Positions 34,229 through 43,725 of a stretch of DNA of 48,786 nucleotides are shown here, one piece after another. The DNA is from Streptomyces mangrovisoli. Its GTDB lineage: Bacteria > Actinomycetota > Actinomycetes > Streptomycetales > Streptomycetaceae. Under the pieces are notes generated by a model. It was not told the origin of the DNA. It did not search any database and saw only the letters and a list, made by a program, of their open reading frames with translations. The number at the start of each line of letters is the position of its first letter. Position 1 is the first letter of the stretch. Both the position numbers and the translations under genes were made by a program. The DNA is taken from positions 1-48,786 of the forward strand of contig NZ_LAVA02000112.1 in NCBI RefSeq assembly GCF_000974985.2, given 5' to 3'.

Positions 34229-35551
34229 TCAGTTCTGCGGCGAGAACGACCAGTAGTGGCCCGCGGGATGGGGCGAGCGGGACAGCCCGAAGCGTTCGTC
34301 CGGTCGGCGGCCGTGCCGGAACAGGCCCTGGAGGTCGGCGAGTACGGATGCGTGGTTGGCCACGTAGGAGTGGCCGAGCAGATCGGCGCCCAGCTCCGTG
34401 ACGTCGACGGTGTCCAGGCCGGGGACGACGATCACGCCGGTTCCGCCCTGGCCCGCCCGCGGGAAGTCGGCGAGCCTGCGGGCCGCGGACAGCGCCCGGT
34501 CCTTGTCGGAGACGTACAGCGTGGCGGTGCGGGACTGGCCGAGGATCGCGGGCAGCAGCTGCGAGAAGACGTCGCGGTCGACATCCGGTGCGGCGAACAC
34601 GACGTGTCCGAGCCGCCCGGACCCCGTCGGCAGCGAGGAGGTGTCCAGGCCGGCCAGGGCGTCGGTCAGCAGCCGGTTCCCCATGCTGTGGGCGATGACG
34701 TGGACCTCATGGACACCGGTCCCGGTGAGGAGGGTCCGCAGGAAGGTCCGGAAGAACGGGACGGCTCGTCGTACGGCCTCCCCGTCGGCGGGATAGTCGA
34801 GCAGCGCGCCCTTCGAGGCCCAGCTGTAGAGCAGGATCACGCCGGTGAAATTGAGGTCGTAGGCGATCTGGGCCGCCTGTCGCGCGGCGTCGGCGAAGGT
34901 GACGTTGTAGCCGTGGACGAAGACCAGCGCCTTCCGGTCGGTCCCGTGGTCGAGCTGCGTGCGCACGCGCCGGGCGAAGTCGTCGGCGTCCGCTCGGTCG
35001 GTCGCGCCGAGCACCACGTCCTTGGCCGGATCGGGGCGGAACCGCAGGCGCCACCAGCGGGGTTTGCCGGCCGAGCCCACCGGGCGGTCGTCGGGCACGC
35101 TCACCGTGGCCTGTCCGTACGACAGTTCACCGCGCCTGGATCCGTAGCCCGCGAGACCGACGCCCTCGTCCGGCTCGGCGCGGTCGGTGGCGTACATGAC
35201 GGGCACGAGCAGCGAGCGCAGGAACGGGGTCCAGTGGTCCGGGGCCGCCTCCGGCCCGAACCGTTCCCGTCCGTCCGCCAGCCGGTCGAACTCCTCGCCG
35301 AGCCAGCGGCCGAGCGGCGGACGGGCCTGTAACGCGGCCTCCACGGCGCGCGCCGCGTCGTCGACGGCGTCGAACGTCTCGGGCGTCACGCCGGGCGCCT
35401 CCGCCGCCGCCCGCTCGGTCGCCGCCTCGTAGGCGCGCAGACCCGCCAGCACCTCGTCCTCGAGTGCGCTCAACTCGTGCCCGGCGAGGCGGTCTTCGAC
35501 GCGCGGCCAGACCCCCGCCACGGCCGGCACCAGCGGCCCCCACTGTTCCAA
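34229..35551 (-). CDS. DUF900-type alpha/beta hydrolase
   Basis: This 440-residue protein has a helical N-terminal part (1-~120) and a DUF900-type alpha/beta hydrolase. Landmarks: PVMYATDR (early family motif), GYGSRRGELSYGQATVSVP, KALVFVHGYNVTFADAARQAAQIA, ILLYSWASKG, the nucleophile elbow VIAHSMGNRL, VFAAPDVDRDVF, and a late GHSYVANH that could give the catalytic His. Members are predicted esterases or lipases. The TTG start at 35551 has GGGGGAGG 4 nt upstream. It begins 30 nt after the OlsA-like stop, so the acyltransferase operon may read through. It heads the leftward conflict-type gene set and is its second predicted lipase. Confidence 0.85.
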   Translation of the reverse strand: MEQWGPLVPAVAGVWPRVEDRLAGHELSALEDEVLAGLRAYEAATERAAAEAPGVTPETFDAVDDAARAVEAALQARPPLGRWLGEEFDRLADGRERFGPEAAPDHWTPFLRSLLVPVMYATDRAEPDEGVGLAGYGSRRGELSYGQATVSVPDDRPVGSAGKPRWWRLRFRPDPAKDVVLGATDRADADDFARRVRTQLDHGTDRKALVFVHGYNVTFADAARQAAQIAYDLNFTGVILLYSWASKGALLDYPADGEAVRRAVPFFRTFLRTLLTGTGVHEVHVIAHSMGNRLLTDALAGLDTSSLPTGSGRLGHVVFAAPDVDRDVFSQLLPAILGQSRTATLYVSDKDRALSAARRLADFPRAGQGGTGVIVVPGLDTVDVTELGADLLGHSYVANHASVLADLQGLFRHGRRPDERFGLSRSPHPAGHYWSFSPQN

Positions 35552-35581
35552 CGTACCTCCCCCGAGGGTGCCGGCTTCGGA

Positions 35582-36475
35582 TCACGGATCCGTAGCGGCG
35601 CATCGGGTTGGAGCATACGGCGTGTGCCGCATCAGGAAGGGCGGTTCGTCCCAGATGGCGCCGGACGCCACCGCGGGAACCCCCGCCGTGGCCCGGTCCG
35701 CCGTGTCGGCCAGCAGACGGCGGTCGGGCAGGGCGCCGGCCGGGATCGCGGGACGGATGTCGACCTCCGCCGTCAGGCCGTGCGCCGTGACCACCCGCCA
35801 CACGGACGCCGCCAGGGTGTCCTCGCCGACGAAGGCGGGGATCGTGCTGGCCGTGCCGTCGGTGCGGCGGTAGTGCAGGCGGACCGGCTGGACGGGTACG
35901 CCGGCGTCGAGGGCGGCCTGGAAGACCGCGCGGTGGAAGCGGCCCCGGCCGCGGCCGCACCAGGTGCTGCCCTCGGGGAAGGCCACGACCGCGTCGCCGT
36001 CGCGCAGGGCCTGCGCGATCCGGGCCACCGTGCCCGGCAGGGCGCGCAGCCGGTCGCGTTCGATGAACAGGGCGCCCGCGCGGGCGGCCAGCGCGCCCGC
36101 GACGGGCCAGCCGCGCACCTCGCTCTTGGCGAGCATCCTGGCCGGCCGTACGGCGGCCAGCAGCGGGATGTCCAGCCAGGAGATGTGGTTGGCGACCAGC
36201 AGCAGGCCGCCCCGCGGCACCGCGGCGCCGGTGATGCGCACCCGTACCCCGGCGGCCCGGACCACGGCCCGGCACCACCGGCCGACCAGCCCGGCCGGGA
36301 GCCGGCCGCCCAGGCGGCGCCACCCCCAGCCGAACGGGGCGAGGGCGATCCCGGTGAGGACCAGGACCGCCATCGCGGTGAGCCGCAGCACGGCGCGCGG
36401 TACGGCGGTGACGGACCCCGTCCGCTCCACGCACGCCCCGGGGGTGCAGGGCGCGCTGGGCAGCCAGACGCTCAT
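35582..36475 (-). CDS. olsA: PlsC-family acyltransferase, OlsA-like
   Basis: This 297-residue membrane-associated acyltransferase of the 1-acyl-glycerol-3-phosphate acyltransferase family has the NH-x4-D motif NHISWLD (96-102) and FPEGS (166-170), with one or two hydrophobic N-terminal helices (about 30-50). Paired directly with an OlsB-like N-acyltransferase, it is best read as OlsA, which transfers a second fatty acyl group onto lyso-ornithine lipid. A general PlsC role cannot be excluded. The ATG shares one base with the stop of the OlsB-like gene (TGATG), so translation is coupled. Confidence 0.8.
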   Translation of the reverse strand: MSVWLPSAPCTPGACVERTGSVTAVPRAVLRLTAMAVLVLTGIALAPFGWGWRRLGGRLPAGLVGRWCRAVVRAAGVRVRITGAAVPRGGLLLVANHISWLDIPLLAAVRPARMLAKSEVRGWPVAGALAARAGALFIERDRLRALPGTVARIAQALRDGDAVVAFPEGSTWCGRGRGRFHRAVFQAALDAGVPVQPVRLHYRRTDGTASTIPAFVGEDTLAASVWRVVTAHGLTAEVDIRPAIPAGALPDRRLLADTADRATAGVPAVASGAIWDEPPFLMRHTPYAPTRCAATDP

Positions 36476-37257
36476 CAGGCCGGGACGAGGGAGAGGAAGT
36501 GCTTGAGGTAGCGCGGGTTGACGCGGCGCATCGACAGCAGGACGTAGAGGTCGGCGACGCCGAAGTCGGGGTCGTGGGCGGGTTCCGCGCACACCCAGGC
36601 GCCGAGGCGGAGGTAGCCGCGCAGCAGGGCCGGGAGTTCGCCCCGGCCCTGGGGCGCGGGCGCGGCCGCGGGCTCGGCCGGGGTCCACGGCAGCAGCGGC
36701 CGTACCCGGTACTCGTCGGGGGCCAGGTGCTTGGTGCGGACCCGCTCCCAGGTGGCACTCGCGAGGGCGCCGCCGTCGGCGAGCGGAATGGAGCAGCAGC
36801 CCGCCAGCCACTCGTGGCCGCGGTCGACCATGTAGCGGGCTATGCCGGCCCAGATCAGGCCGATGACGGCGCCGTCGCGGTGGTCGGGGTGCACGCAGGA
36901 GCGGCCGACCTCGACCAGGCCGGGCCGGATCGGGTCCAGCGCGGAGAGGTCGAACTCGCCCTCCGAGTACAGGCGTCCGGCGACCGCGGCGCGCTCCGGC
37001 GGGAGCATGCGGTAGGTGCCGACGACCTGTCCCGTGACCGTGTCGTGGACCAGCAGGTGGTCGCAGTACGCGTCGAAGGCGTCGATGTCGTGGCCCGGCT
37101 GCGGGGTGGTGAGCAGGGCGCCCATCTCCCCGGCGAAGACGTCGTGGCGCAGCCGCTGGGCGGCCCGCACGTCGGCCTCGTCGCGGGCGAGGGAGACGCT
37201 GTAGCGGGTCGGTGCGTCGGGCTGGGGAGGACGGTCGAGCGTGGTGACGCCGGTCAT
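36475..37257 (-). CDS. olsB: OlsB-like ornithine N-acyltransferase (GNAT fold)
   Basis: This 260-residue protein matches the acetyltransferase family that includes OlsB, which joins a 3-hydroxy fatty acid from ACP to the alpha-amino group of ornithine to form lyso-ornithine lipid. Features: AQRLRHDVFAGEMGA (about 32-46), DIDAFDAYCDHLLVHD (about 57-72), VVGTYRMLPP, and VEVGRSCVHPDHRDGAVIGLIWAGIARYM (about 116-144), with the Arg-Ser-Cys motif. The C terminus has LLRGYLRLGAWVC and FGVADLYVLL, typical of the family. ATG 37257 is preceded by AGGAGAG. It is followed directly by the OlsA-like gene, which supports ornithine-lipid synthesis. Confidence 0.82.
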   Translation of the reverse strand: MTGVTTLDRPPQPDAPTRYSVSLARDEADVRAAQRLRHDVFAGEMGALLTTPQPGHDIDAFDAYCDHLLVHDTVTGQVVGTYRMLPPERAAVAGRLYSEGEFDLSALDPIRPGLVEVGRSCVHPDHRDGAVIGLIWAGIARYMVDRGHEWLAGCCSIPLADGGALASATWERVRTKHLAPDEYRVRPLLPWTPAEPAAAPAPQGRGELPALLRGYLRLGAWVCAEPAHDPDFGVADLYVLLSMRRVNPRYLKHFLSLVPA

Positions 37258-37459
37258 GGGTCTCTCCTGGTCACGGGCCGGGGTCGGCGGGGTCGGCGGC
37301 CCGTGGTCGGACCGCCGGTCCTGTTCTTCCGACGCCGGTTGGCGTGTGCGTGACCTGTGCCGGGAGTGTGGATGTGCGCTTGTTGAACGGCGCGCGCCGG
37401 TCTCTGCGCGTGGTCGCCGTGTCGCCCCGCGTGCCCGCTTCCCCCCTCCCCGCCCCCGT

Positions 37460-38488
37460 TCAGCCGTCCTTCGTCACGCAGCCGGCGAGCAGTCGCCCCG
37501 CCTCCCCCGGGGCGAGGACCCGTTCCAGGACCAGGTCGCCCCGCATGCCGGGGAAGAACCGGCCCGCGGGCCAGCCCCGCTGATACGGCGGCGGGTCGAG
37601 GACGAGCAGCCGTACGCCGTCGACCACGGGGATGTCGGTGGGCGTGCCCTCGTTCCACACCCAGTCCCCGCCGGGCGTGAGCAGGTTGAACGAGCCGGTG
37701 GTCGGCACCTGGCCGGGCTGGTCGCGGCAGACCGCGGCCTCCTGCGCGGACGGGACGTACCCGGGCACGTGCCCGCCGCCCGCGAGGACGTCGGCGAGCA
37801 GGGTGTGCAGCTGGAAGTTGTCGCCCAGGCCGGACATCCGCAGCGCGAATCCGGTGCCGGTGGGGCGGTGCAGGACGACGAGGGGTTCGTCGTCGAGCAC
37901 GAGCAGCGCGTAGACGAGGCACTTGAAGTTCTGGCCGGACGCCTCCTGCACCGACCGTGCGGTCCGCAGCAGTTCGGCCCGGCGGTCGGTGTCGAGGGCG
38001 GTGCGCACGGCGGCGTGGGCGAGCATCGCGACGGTCGCCATCTCCCACTGGGGCAGCGTCCACCAGGCGAGGGTGGCCTGCTCGCCGGCCCGTTCCACGA
38101 CCTCCGGCAGCGGCTCGCCCGCCTCCGGGTCGGGGAAGTCCCCTCCGCCGCCGTCCGTCCAGCGCTCACAGAAGTCCTGGGCGCCCGCGAGGACTTGGGC
38201 CAGTCCGTCGAAGACGTACGGCGCGCAGCGCGCGGGGTCGGCGCCGCGCTCGACGCAGGCGCCGACCGCCACGGCGACGGTGGCGCGCGGGCCCGGCGGC
38301 ACGTCCGCGAGCAGTGCGGCGAGCCGCGGACCTGCCTCGGCGAAGTCCTCGTCGGTGGCGTCCTTGAACTGCCGTTGCATGTCGGTGAAATGCGCTTGCG
38401 AGCGGGCGCCGTCCCGCTCGCGGACGGCGGCCTCGAAACCGGTCACGGCTTCGAGGAACCGCCCCCTCCCCTTGCGTCCGAAGATCAT
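37460..38488 (-). CDS. Conserved hypothetical protein
   Basis: This 342-residue protein has no recognised domain. It is mixed alpha/beta, acidic, and without signal peptide or membrane helices. The N-terminal half is helical (FLEAVTGFEAAVRERDGARS, RLAALLADVPPG), followed by segments such as LAWWTLPQWEMATVAMLAHAA and LLVLDDEPLVVLHRPTG. The C-terminal part contains FNLLTPGGDWVWNEGTPTDIPVVDGVRLLVLDPP, which suggests a closed beta-rich domain. No Shine-Dalgarno is present; TAGGCT lies 6 nt before the ATG, so the mRNA may be leaderless. It lies between sdhB and the ornithine-lipid genes on the same strand, separated from sdhB by a strong hairpin. Confidence 0.75.
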   Translation of the reverse strand: MIFGRKGRGRFLEAVTGFEAAVRERDGARSQAHFTDMQRQFKDATDEDFAEAGPRLAALLADVPPGPRATVAVAVGACVERGADPARCAPYVFDGLAQVLAGAQDFCERWTDGGGGDFPDPEAGEPLPEVVERAGEQATLAWWTLPQWEMATVAMLAHAAVRTALDTDRRAELLRTARSVQEASGQNFKCLVYALLVLDDEPLVVLHRPTGTGFALRMSGLGDNFQLHTLLADVLAGGGHVPGYVPSAQEAAVCRDQPGQVPTTGSFNLLTPGGDWVWNEGTPTDIPVVDGVRLLVLDPPPYQRGWPAGRFFPGMRGDLVLERVLAPGEAGRLLAGCVTKDG

Positions 38489-38494
38489 GCGGGG

Positions 38495-38500
38495 AGCCTA
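38495..38500 (-). promoter_or_regulatory. Candidate -10 for a leaderless mRNA of the hypothetical gene
   Basis: TAGGCT on the minus strand is followed by six bases and the ATG at 38488. There is no ribosome-binding site and no clear -35. Confidence 0.35.
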
Positions 38501-38536
38501 CAAGGCGGCTGTGACATCCCGCCTGAGCCTGAGGTG

Positions 38537-38600
38537 TTCACCGCGGGCCGGTGGGGGCAGGTCGTGCGTTCACCGCGGGCCGATGGGGGCTGGTCGCGCA
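38537..38600. repeat. 32-bp tandem repeat, 2 copies
   Basis: Two 32-bp units (38537-38568 and 38569-38600), both starting TTCACCGCGGGCCG, differ at only a few positions. The second runs into the left arm of the hairpin at 38595. Confidence 0.85.
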
Positions 38601-38662
38601 GTTCCCCGCGCCCCTGGGATGTCGGCGACCAGGTGCCCTTCAGGGGCGCGGGGAACTGCGCG
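38595..38662. terminator. Perfect 22-bp inverted repeat after sdhB
   Basis: The arms at 38595-38616 and 38641-38662 are perfectly complementary (core GCAGTTCCCCGCGCCCCT and its complement) around a 24-nt loop. The sequence matches a palindrome I recall as being dispersed in Streptomyces chromosomes near gene ends. Here it lies 44 bp beyond the sdhB stop and should terminate sdhCAB. Confidence 0.7.
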
Positions 38663-38705
38663 AACGGCCACGACGGACCGTCGGCCGTGAACGGCCCCGG
38701 CACGA

Positions 38706-39451
38706 CTACCGCTTGGACACCTTGCGCGTCGCCCGCAGCCACTCCTTGTTCATCCCGGTGATGGAGAACAGCGGGATGCCCTTGGGGCAGGCGGTCGCGC
38801 ACTCGCCGGTCAGGGTGCAGCCGCCGAAGCCCTCGGCGTCCATCTGGGCCACCATGTCGAGCACGCGGGTCTCCCGCTCGGGGGCGCCCTGCGGCAGCAC
38901 GTTGAGGTGGTTGACCTTGGCGGAGGTGAACAGCATGGCCGCGCCGTTGGGGCAGGCGGCCACGCACGCGCCGCAGCCGATGCACTCGGCGTGCTCGAAC
39001 GCGAAGTCCGCGTCCGGCTTGGGCACGGGCGTGGCGTGCGCCTCGGGGGCGGCGCCGGTCGGCGCGGTGATGTAGCCGCCGGCCTGGATGATGCGGTCGA
39101 ACGCGGACCGGTCGACGACGAGGTCCTTGATGACCGGGAACGCGGCCGCCCGCCAGGGCTCGACGTCGATCGTGTCGCCGTCCTTGAAGGACCGCATGTG
39201 GAGCTGGCAGGTGGTGGTGCGCTCCGGGCCGTGCGCGTCGCCGTTGATGACGAGGCTGCACGCGCCGCAGATGCCCTCACGGCAGTCGTGGTCGAAGGCG
39301 ACGGGGTCCTCGCCCTTGAGGATGAGTTCCTCGTTGAGGGTGTCGAGCATCTCCAGGAACGACATGTCGGAGGAGATGCCGTCCACCTCGTACGTGGACA
39401 TGGCGCCTTCGGCGTCGGCGTTCTTCTGCCGCCAGACGCGCAGGGTGAGCC

Positions 39452-39455
<4 letters not shown>
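38706..39455 (-). CDS. sdhB: Succinate dehydrogenase / fumarate reductase iron-sulfur subunit
   Basis: This 249-residue electron-transfer subunit carries electrons from FAD to the membrane quinone site. The N-terminal 2Fe-2S ferredoxin domain shows CREGICGACS plus a later Cys in TTTCQLH (about 63-97). The C-terminal domain has CIGCGACVAACPNGA (about 150-164) and CTLTGECATACPKGI (about 209-223) for the other clusters. The ATG overlaps the sdhA stop (ATGA). It is the last gene of sdhCAB and is followed by a perfect hairpin. The type resembles the single-cytochrome actinobacterial enzyme. Confidence 0.95.
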
Positions 39456-41398
<1,943 letters not shown>

Positions 41399-41400
41399 GG

Positions 41401-42108
41401 TCAGCTCACCACTCCGGTCATGACGCCCACGGGGACGGCGATGAAGCCGGCCGTGAGCAGCAGCGCGAGGACGTTCGCGACGGTCTTCAGGGCGCGGTCG
41501 CGGGTGCGGCTGCCGGCGCCGAGGGTCTGGGCGGCGCTCCAGAAGCCGTGCCGGACGTGCAGGCCGAGCGCGAGCATCGCGACGATGTAGATGACGTCGC
41601 CCCACCAGGTGGAGAAGGTGTCCACGACGTTCTGGTAGGGGTGGCCCTCCTGGAAGCCGCCGGAGTGCACGGTGCCGGTGGTCAGGTCGAGGATGTGCCA
41701 CACGATGAACAGGCCGAGGATGATCCCGCCCCAGCGCATGGTGCGGGTGGCGTAGGTCGCCCGCGGCCGCTTGTGCACGTACGTGCTCGGCCGGGCCCTG
41801 ATGTCGCGGCGGCTGAGCTGGTAGGCGGAGACGGCGTGCAGGGCGACGGCCGCGACCAGGACGATCCGGATGACCCAGAGCGTCCACTCGTAGTGCATGA
41901 ACGGTTCGCCGATGGTGCGCAGCCAGTGCGCGTAGTGGTTGAACTCGGCGGCCCCGAAGTAGATCTTCAGGTTGCCGATCATGTGCACCACCAGGTAGGC
42001 GAGCATGATCAGTCCGCTGACCGCCATCACGGTCTTCTTGCCGACGGTGGAGTCCCACACGGTGCGTGCGAGGGACGGCCGTCGGTCCGTCCGCGTTGCC
42101 AGTGCCAT
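41401..42108 (-). CDS. sdhC: Succinate dehydrogenase cytochrome b subunit
   Basis: This 235-residue membrane anchor has five hydrophobic segments (KKTVMAVSGLIMLAYLVVHMIGN, TLWVIRIVLVAAVALHAVSAY, GGIILGLFIVWHILDL, IYIVAMLALGLHVRHGFWSA, ALLLTAGFIAVPVGVM). Conserved His in these helices (VVHMIGN, ALHAVSA, VWHILDL, GLHVRHGF) should bind two haem b, as in single-subunit, menaquinone-linked enzymes. ATG 42108 has no strong ribosome-binding site; TACCGT lies 8 nt upstream, so this may be a leaderless start. It is divergent from the LysR gene, the likely regulator. Confidence 0.93.
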   Translation of the reverse strand: MALATRTDRRPSLARTVWDSTVGKKTVMAVSGLIMLAYLVVHMIGNLKIYFGAAEFNHYAHWLRTIGEPFMHYEWTLWVIRIVLVAAVALHAVSAYQLSRRDIRARPSTYVHKRPRATYATRTMRWGGIILGLFIVWHILDLTTGTVHSGGFQEGHPYQNVVDTFSTWWGDVIYIVAMLALGLHVRHGFWSAAQTLGAGSRTRDRALKTVANVLALLLTAGFIAVPVGVMTGVVS

Positions 42109-42116
42109 GGGACCCG

Positions 42117-42122
42117 ACGGTA
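42117..42122 (-). promoter_or_regulatory. Candidate -10 for sdhCAB
   Basis: TACCGT on the minus strand is followed by eight bases and the sdhC ATG. TTGGAC lies 19 nt further upstream, a possible but slightly distant -35. Confidence 0.35.
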
Positions 42123-42168
42123 GGGCCGAAGGTCCCGATCGGTCCAAGACATGGTCCGGCTCGTTTCC

Positions 42169-42192
42169 ATAGCCACAGGCTATTGTGTGGCT
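42169..42192. promoter_or_regulatory. Candidate LysR operator in the sdhC-lysR spacer
   Basis: ATAGCC-ACA-GGCTAT (42169-42183) is a perfect palindrome containing the T-N11-A LysR-type pattern. A second overlapping inverted repeat, AGCCACA (42171-42177) with TGTGGCT (42186-42192), ends just before the lysR ATG at 42194. TATTGT at 42181-42186, 7 nt before the ATG, could be the lysR -10, so binding here could repress lysR and influence sdhC. Confidence 0.6.
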
Positions 42193-42193
42193 T

Positions 42194-43078
42194 ATGCAGC
42201 TCCAGCAGCTCCAGTACTTCGTGGCCGTCGCCGAGACCCGGCACTTCACCCGCGCCGCGGAGGCCGTGCATGTCGCGCAGCCGTCGCTGTCCCAGCAGAT
42301 CCGTTCGCTGGAGCGGGAGTTGGGCGCGGATCTGTTCCTGCGGGCACGGGGCAACATCACGCTCACCGACGCGGGCGAGGCCCTGCTGCCGCTCGCCCGG
42401 CGCATCCTCGCCGACGCGGAGACGGCCCGCTTCGAGGTGCAGGAACTGGTGCAGCTGCGCGGCGGCCGGATCCGGCTCGGCGCGACGCCCAGCGTCTGCA
42501 CCGGCCTGCTGCCGGACGTGCTGCGCGCCTTCCACGACCGCTATCCAGGCATCCGGCTGCTGATCGAGGAGAGCGGCTCGCACGATCTCGTACGACAGCT
42601 CGCGCGCGGCGCCCTCGACCTGGCCCTGGTGGTCCTGCCGCTGCCGACCCCCTCCCCCGCGCTGACCACGGTGGAGCTGCTGCGCGAGGACCTGGTGCTG
42701 GTCTCCTCCCCGGAGGCGCCCGTCCCGGGCGGCGGGCGGCCCGCGGTGCGCGTCGCCGACCTGGAGGGCGAGCGCCTGGTGATGTTCCGGCACGGCTACG
42801 ACCTGCGGGAACTGACCGTGGCCGCGTGCCGGGCGGAGGGCTTCGAACCGGACTTCACGGTGGAGGGCGGCGAGATGGACGCCGTGCTCGGCTTCGTCCG
42901 GGCGGGCCTCGGCGTCGCCGTCGTTCCGCGCATGGTGGCCACCCGGGCCGGGCGCGGACTGCGGGTCACCCCGCTGGCCGGGCCCGGCCTGTTCCGGACC
43001 ATCGCGCTCGCCCACCGCAGCGACGTGGCGCCGCCCCGGGCGGCCCGGGAGCTCCAGCGGATGCTGCTGGAGCGCTGA
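42194..43078 (+). CDS. LysR-family transcriptional regulator
   Basis: This 294-residue protein has an N-terminal winged helix-turn-helix (1-60; LQYFVAVAETRHFTRAAEAVHVAQPSLSQQIRSLE) and a C-terminal periplasmic-binding-protein-like effector domain (about 88-294; IRLGATPSVCTGLLPDVL, GLGVAVVPRMVA). It probably controls sdhCAB, which it faces across an 85-bp spacer with a LysR-type palindrome; this is inference from layout. ATG 42194 is chosen because the protein then starts MQLQQLQYF; GTG 42185 is an alternative. There is no Shine-Dalgarno, so a leaderless transcript is likely. Confidence 0.9.
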   Translation: MQLQQLQYFVAVAETRHFTRAAEAVHVAQPSLSQQIRSLERELGADLFLRARGNITLTDAGEALLPLARRILADAETARFEVQELVQLRGGRIRLGATPSVCTGLLPDVLRAFHDRYPGIRLLIEESGSHDLVRQLARGALDLALVVLPLPTPSPALTTVELLREDLVLVSSPEAPVPGGGRPAVRVADLEGERLVMFRHGYDLRELTVAACRAEGFEPDFTVEGGEMDAVLGFVRAGLGVAVVPRMVATRAGRGLRVTPLAGPGLFRTIALAHRSDVAPPRAARELQRMLLER

Positions 43079-43112
43079 TCACCGCGGGCAGGCAGCGCGG
43101 GCGGCAGCGGCT

Positions 43113-43190
43113 CAGCGGCGCCGACCCCACGGCACGTTCAGCGGCGCCGGCTCCACGGCACGCTCAGCGGCGCCGGCCCCGCGGGACGCG
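43113..43190. repeat. 26-bp tandem repeat, 3 copies
   Basis: Units start at 43113, 43139 and 43165 and begin CAGCGGCGCCG. The junction of the second and third copies falls on the stop codon (TCA on the plus strand at 43164) of the minus-strand membrane-protein gene; the equivalent TCA is repeated in the outer copies. Confidence 0.85.
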
Positions 43191-43664
43191 CACCGGCACG
43201 ATCCGGTGGCCGCGGCGCGGCTTGGGCGCCTCCAGCAGGCTGACGCCGGTGTAGTTGCGGCGGCCGGCCCACAGGGCGGGCGCGGAGACGAACCCCAGGA
43301 ACACCGCGACGAGGCTGACCGGGAACAGCACGGGCAGCGACTCGCCCTCCGGCAGCGTCCGCCCGCCCTCGTGGACGGCGTACGCGAGGGCGGCGACCAG
43401 CACGACGACGGCGAGCACCGCGAGAGCGCCGAGGACCAGCCGTACGCGCCGGGTCGTACCGGGGTCGCGGACCTCGGCCAGCAGGGCGGCCGAACACACC
43501 GGGCAGTCCAGCTCGACCGTCTCCCGCCCGGTGTCCGGGCGGGTCAGCCGGTACTGCCGGCTGGCCCAGGTCACCGTGCGGCGCCGCGGCGTCACCACGC
43601 CGCCCTCGGTCCTCTCGCCGAGCAGATGCCGTACGGCGACCTCCACGCTGAGCGCTGTGTTCAC
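43164..43664 (-). CDS. Small membrane protein with CxxC motif
   Basis: This 166-residue protein has a cytosolic N-terminal part carrying CPVC (about residue 55; a single CxxC, so at most half a zinc site) and two hydrophobic helices: LVLGALAVLAVVVLVAALAYAV (about 76-97) and LPVLFPVSLVAVFLGFVSAPALW (about 110-132). A basic C-terminal tail ends in GRRR. GTG 43664 is preferred to 43697 because GGAAGG lies 8 nt upstream. The function is unknown and no recognised family was found. The C-terminal codons fall in a 26-bp repeat. It converges with lysR. Confidence 0.7.
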   Translation of the reverse strand: MNTALSVEVAVRHLLGERTEGGVVTPRRRTVTWASRQYRLTRPDTGRETVELDCPVCSAALLAEVRDPGTTRRVRLVLGALAVLAVVVLVAALAYAVHEGGRTLPEGESLPVLFPVSLVAVFLGFVSAPALWAGRRNYTGVSLLEAPKPRRGHRIVPVRVPRGRRR

Positions 43665-43725
43665 GTCCCTTGCCTTCCTGCGTCCGCCTCCTTGCATGTG
43701 TCCGGCCCTCCGACCCGGCCGACGG

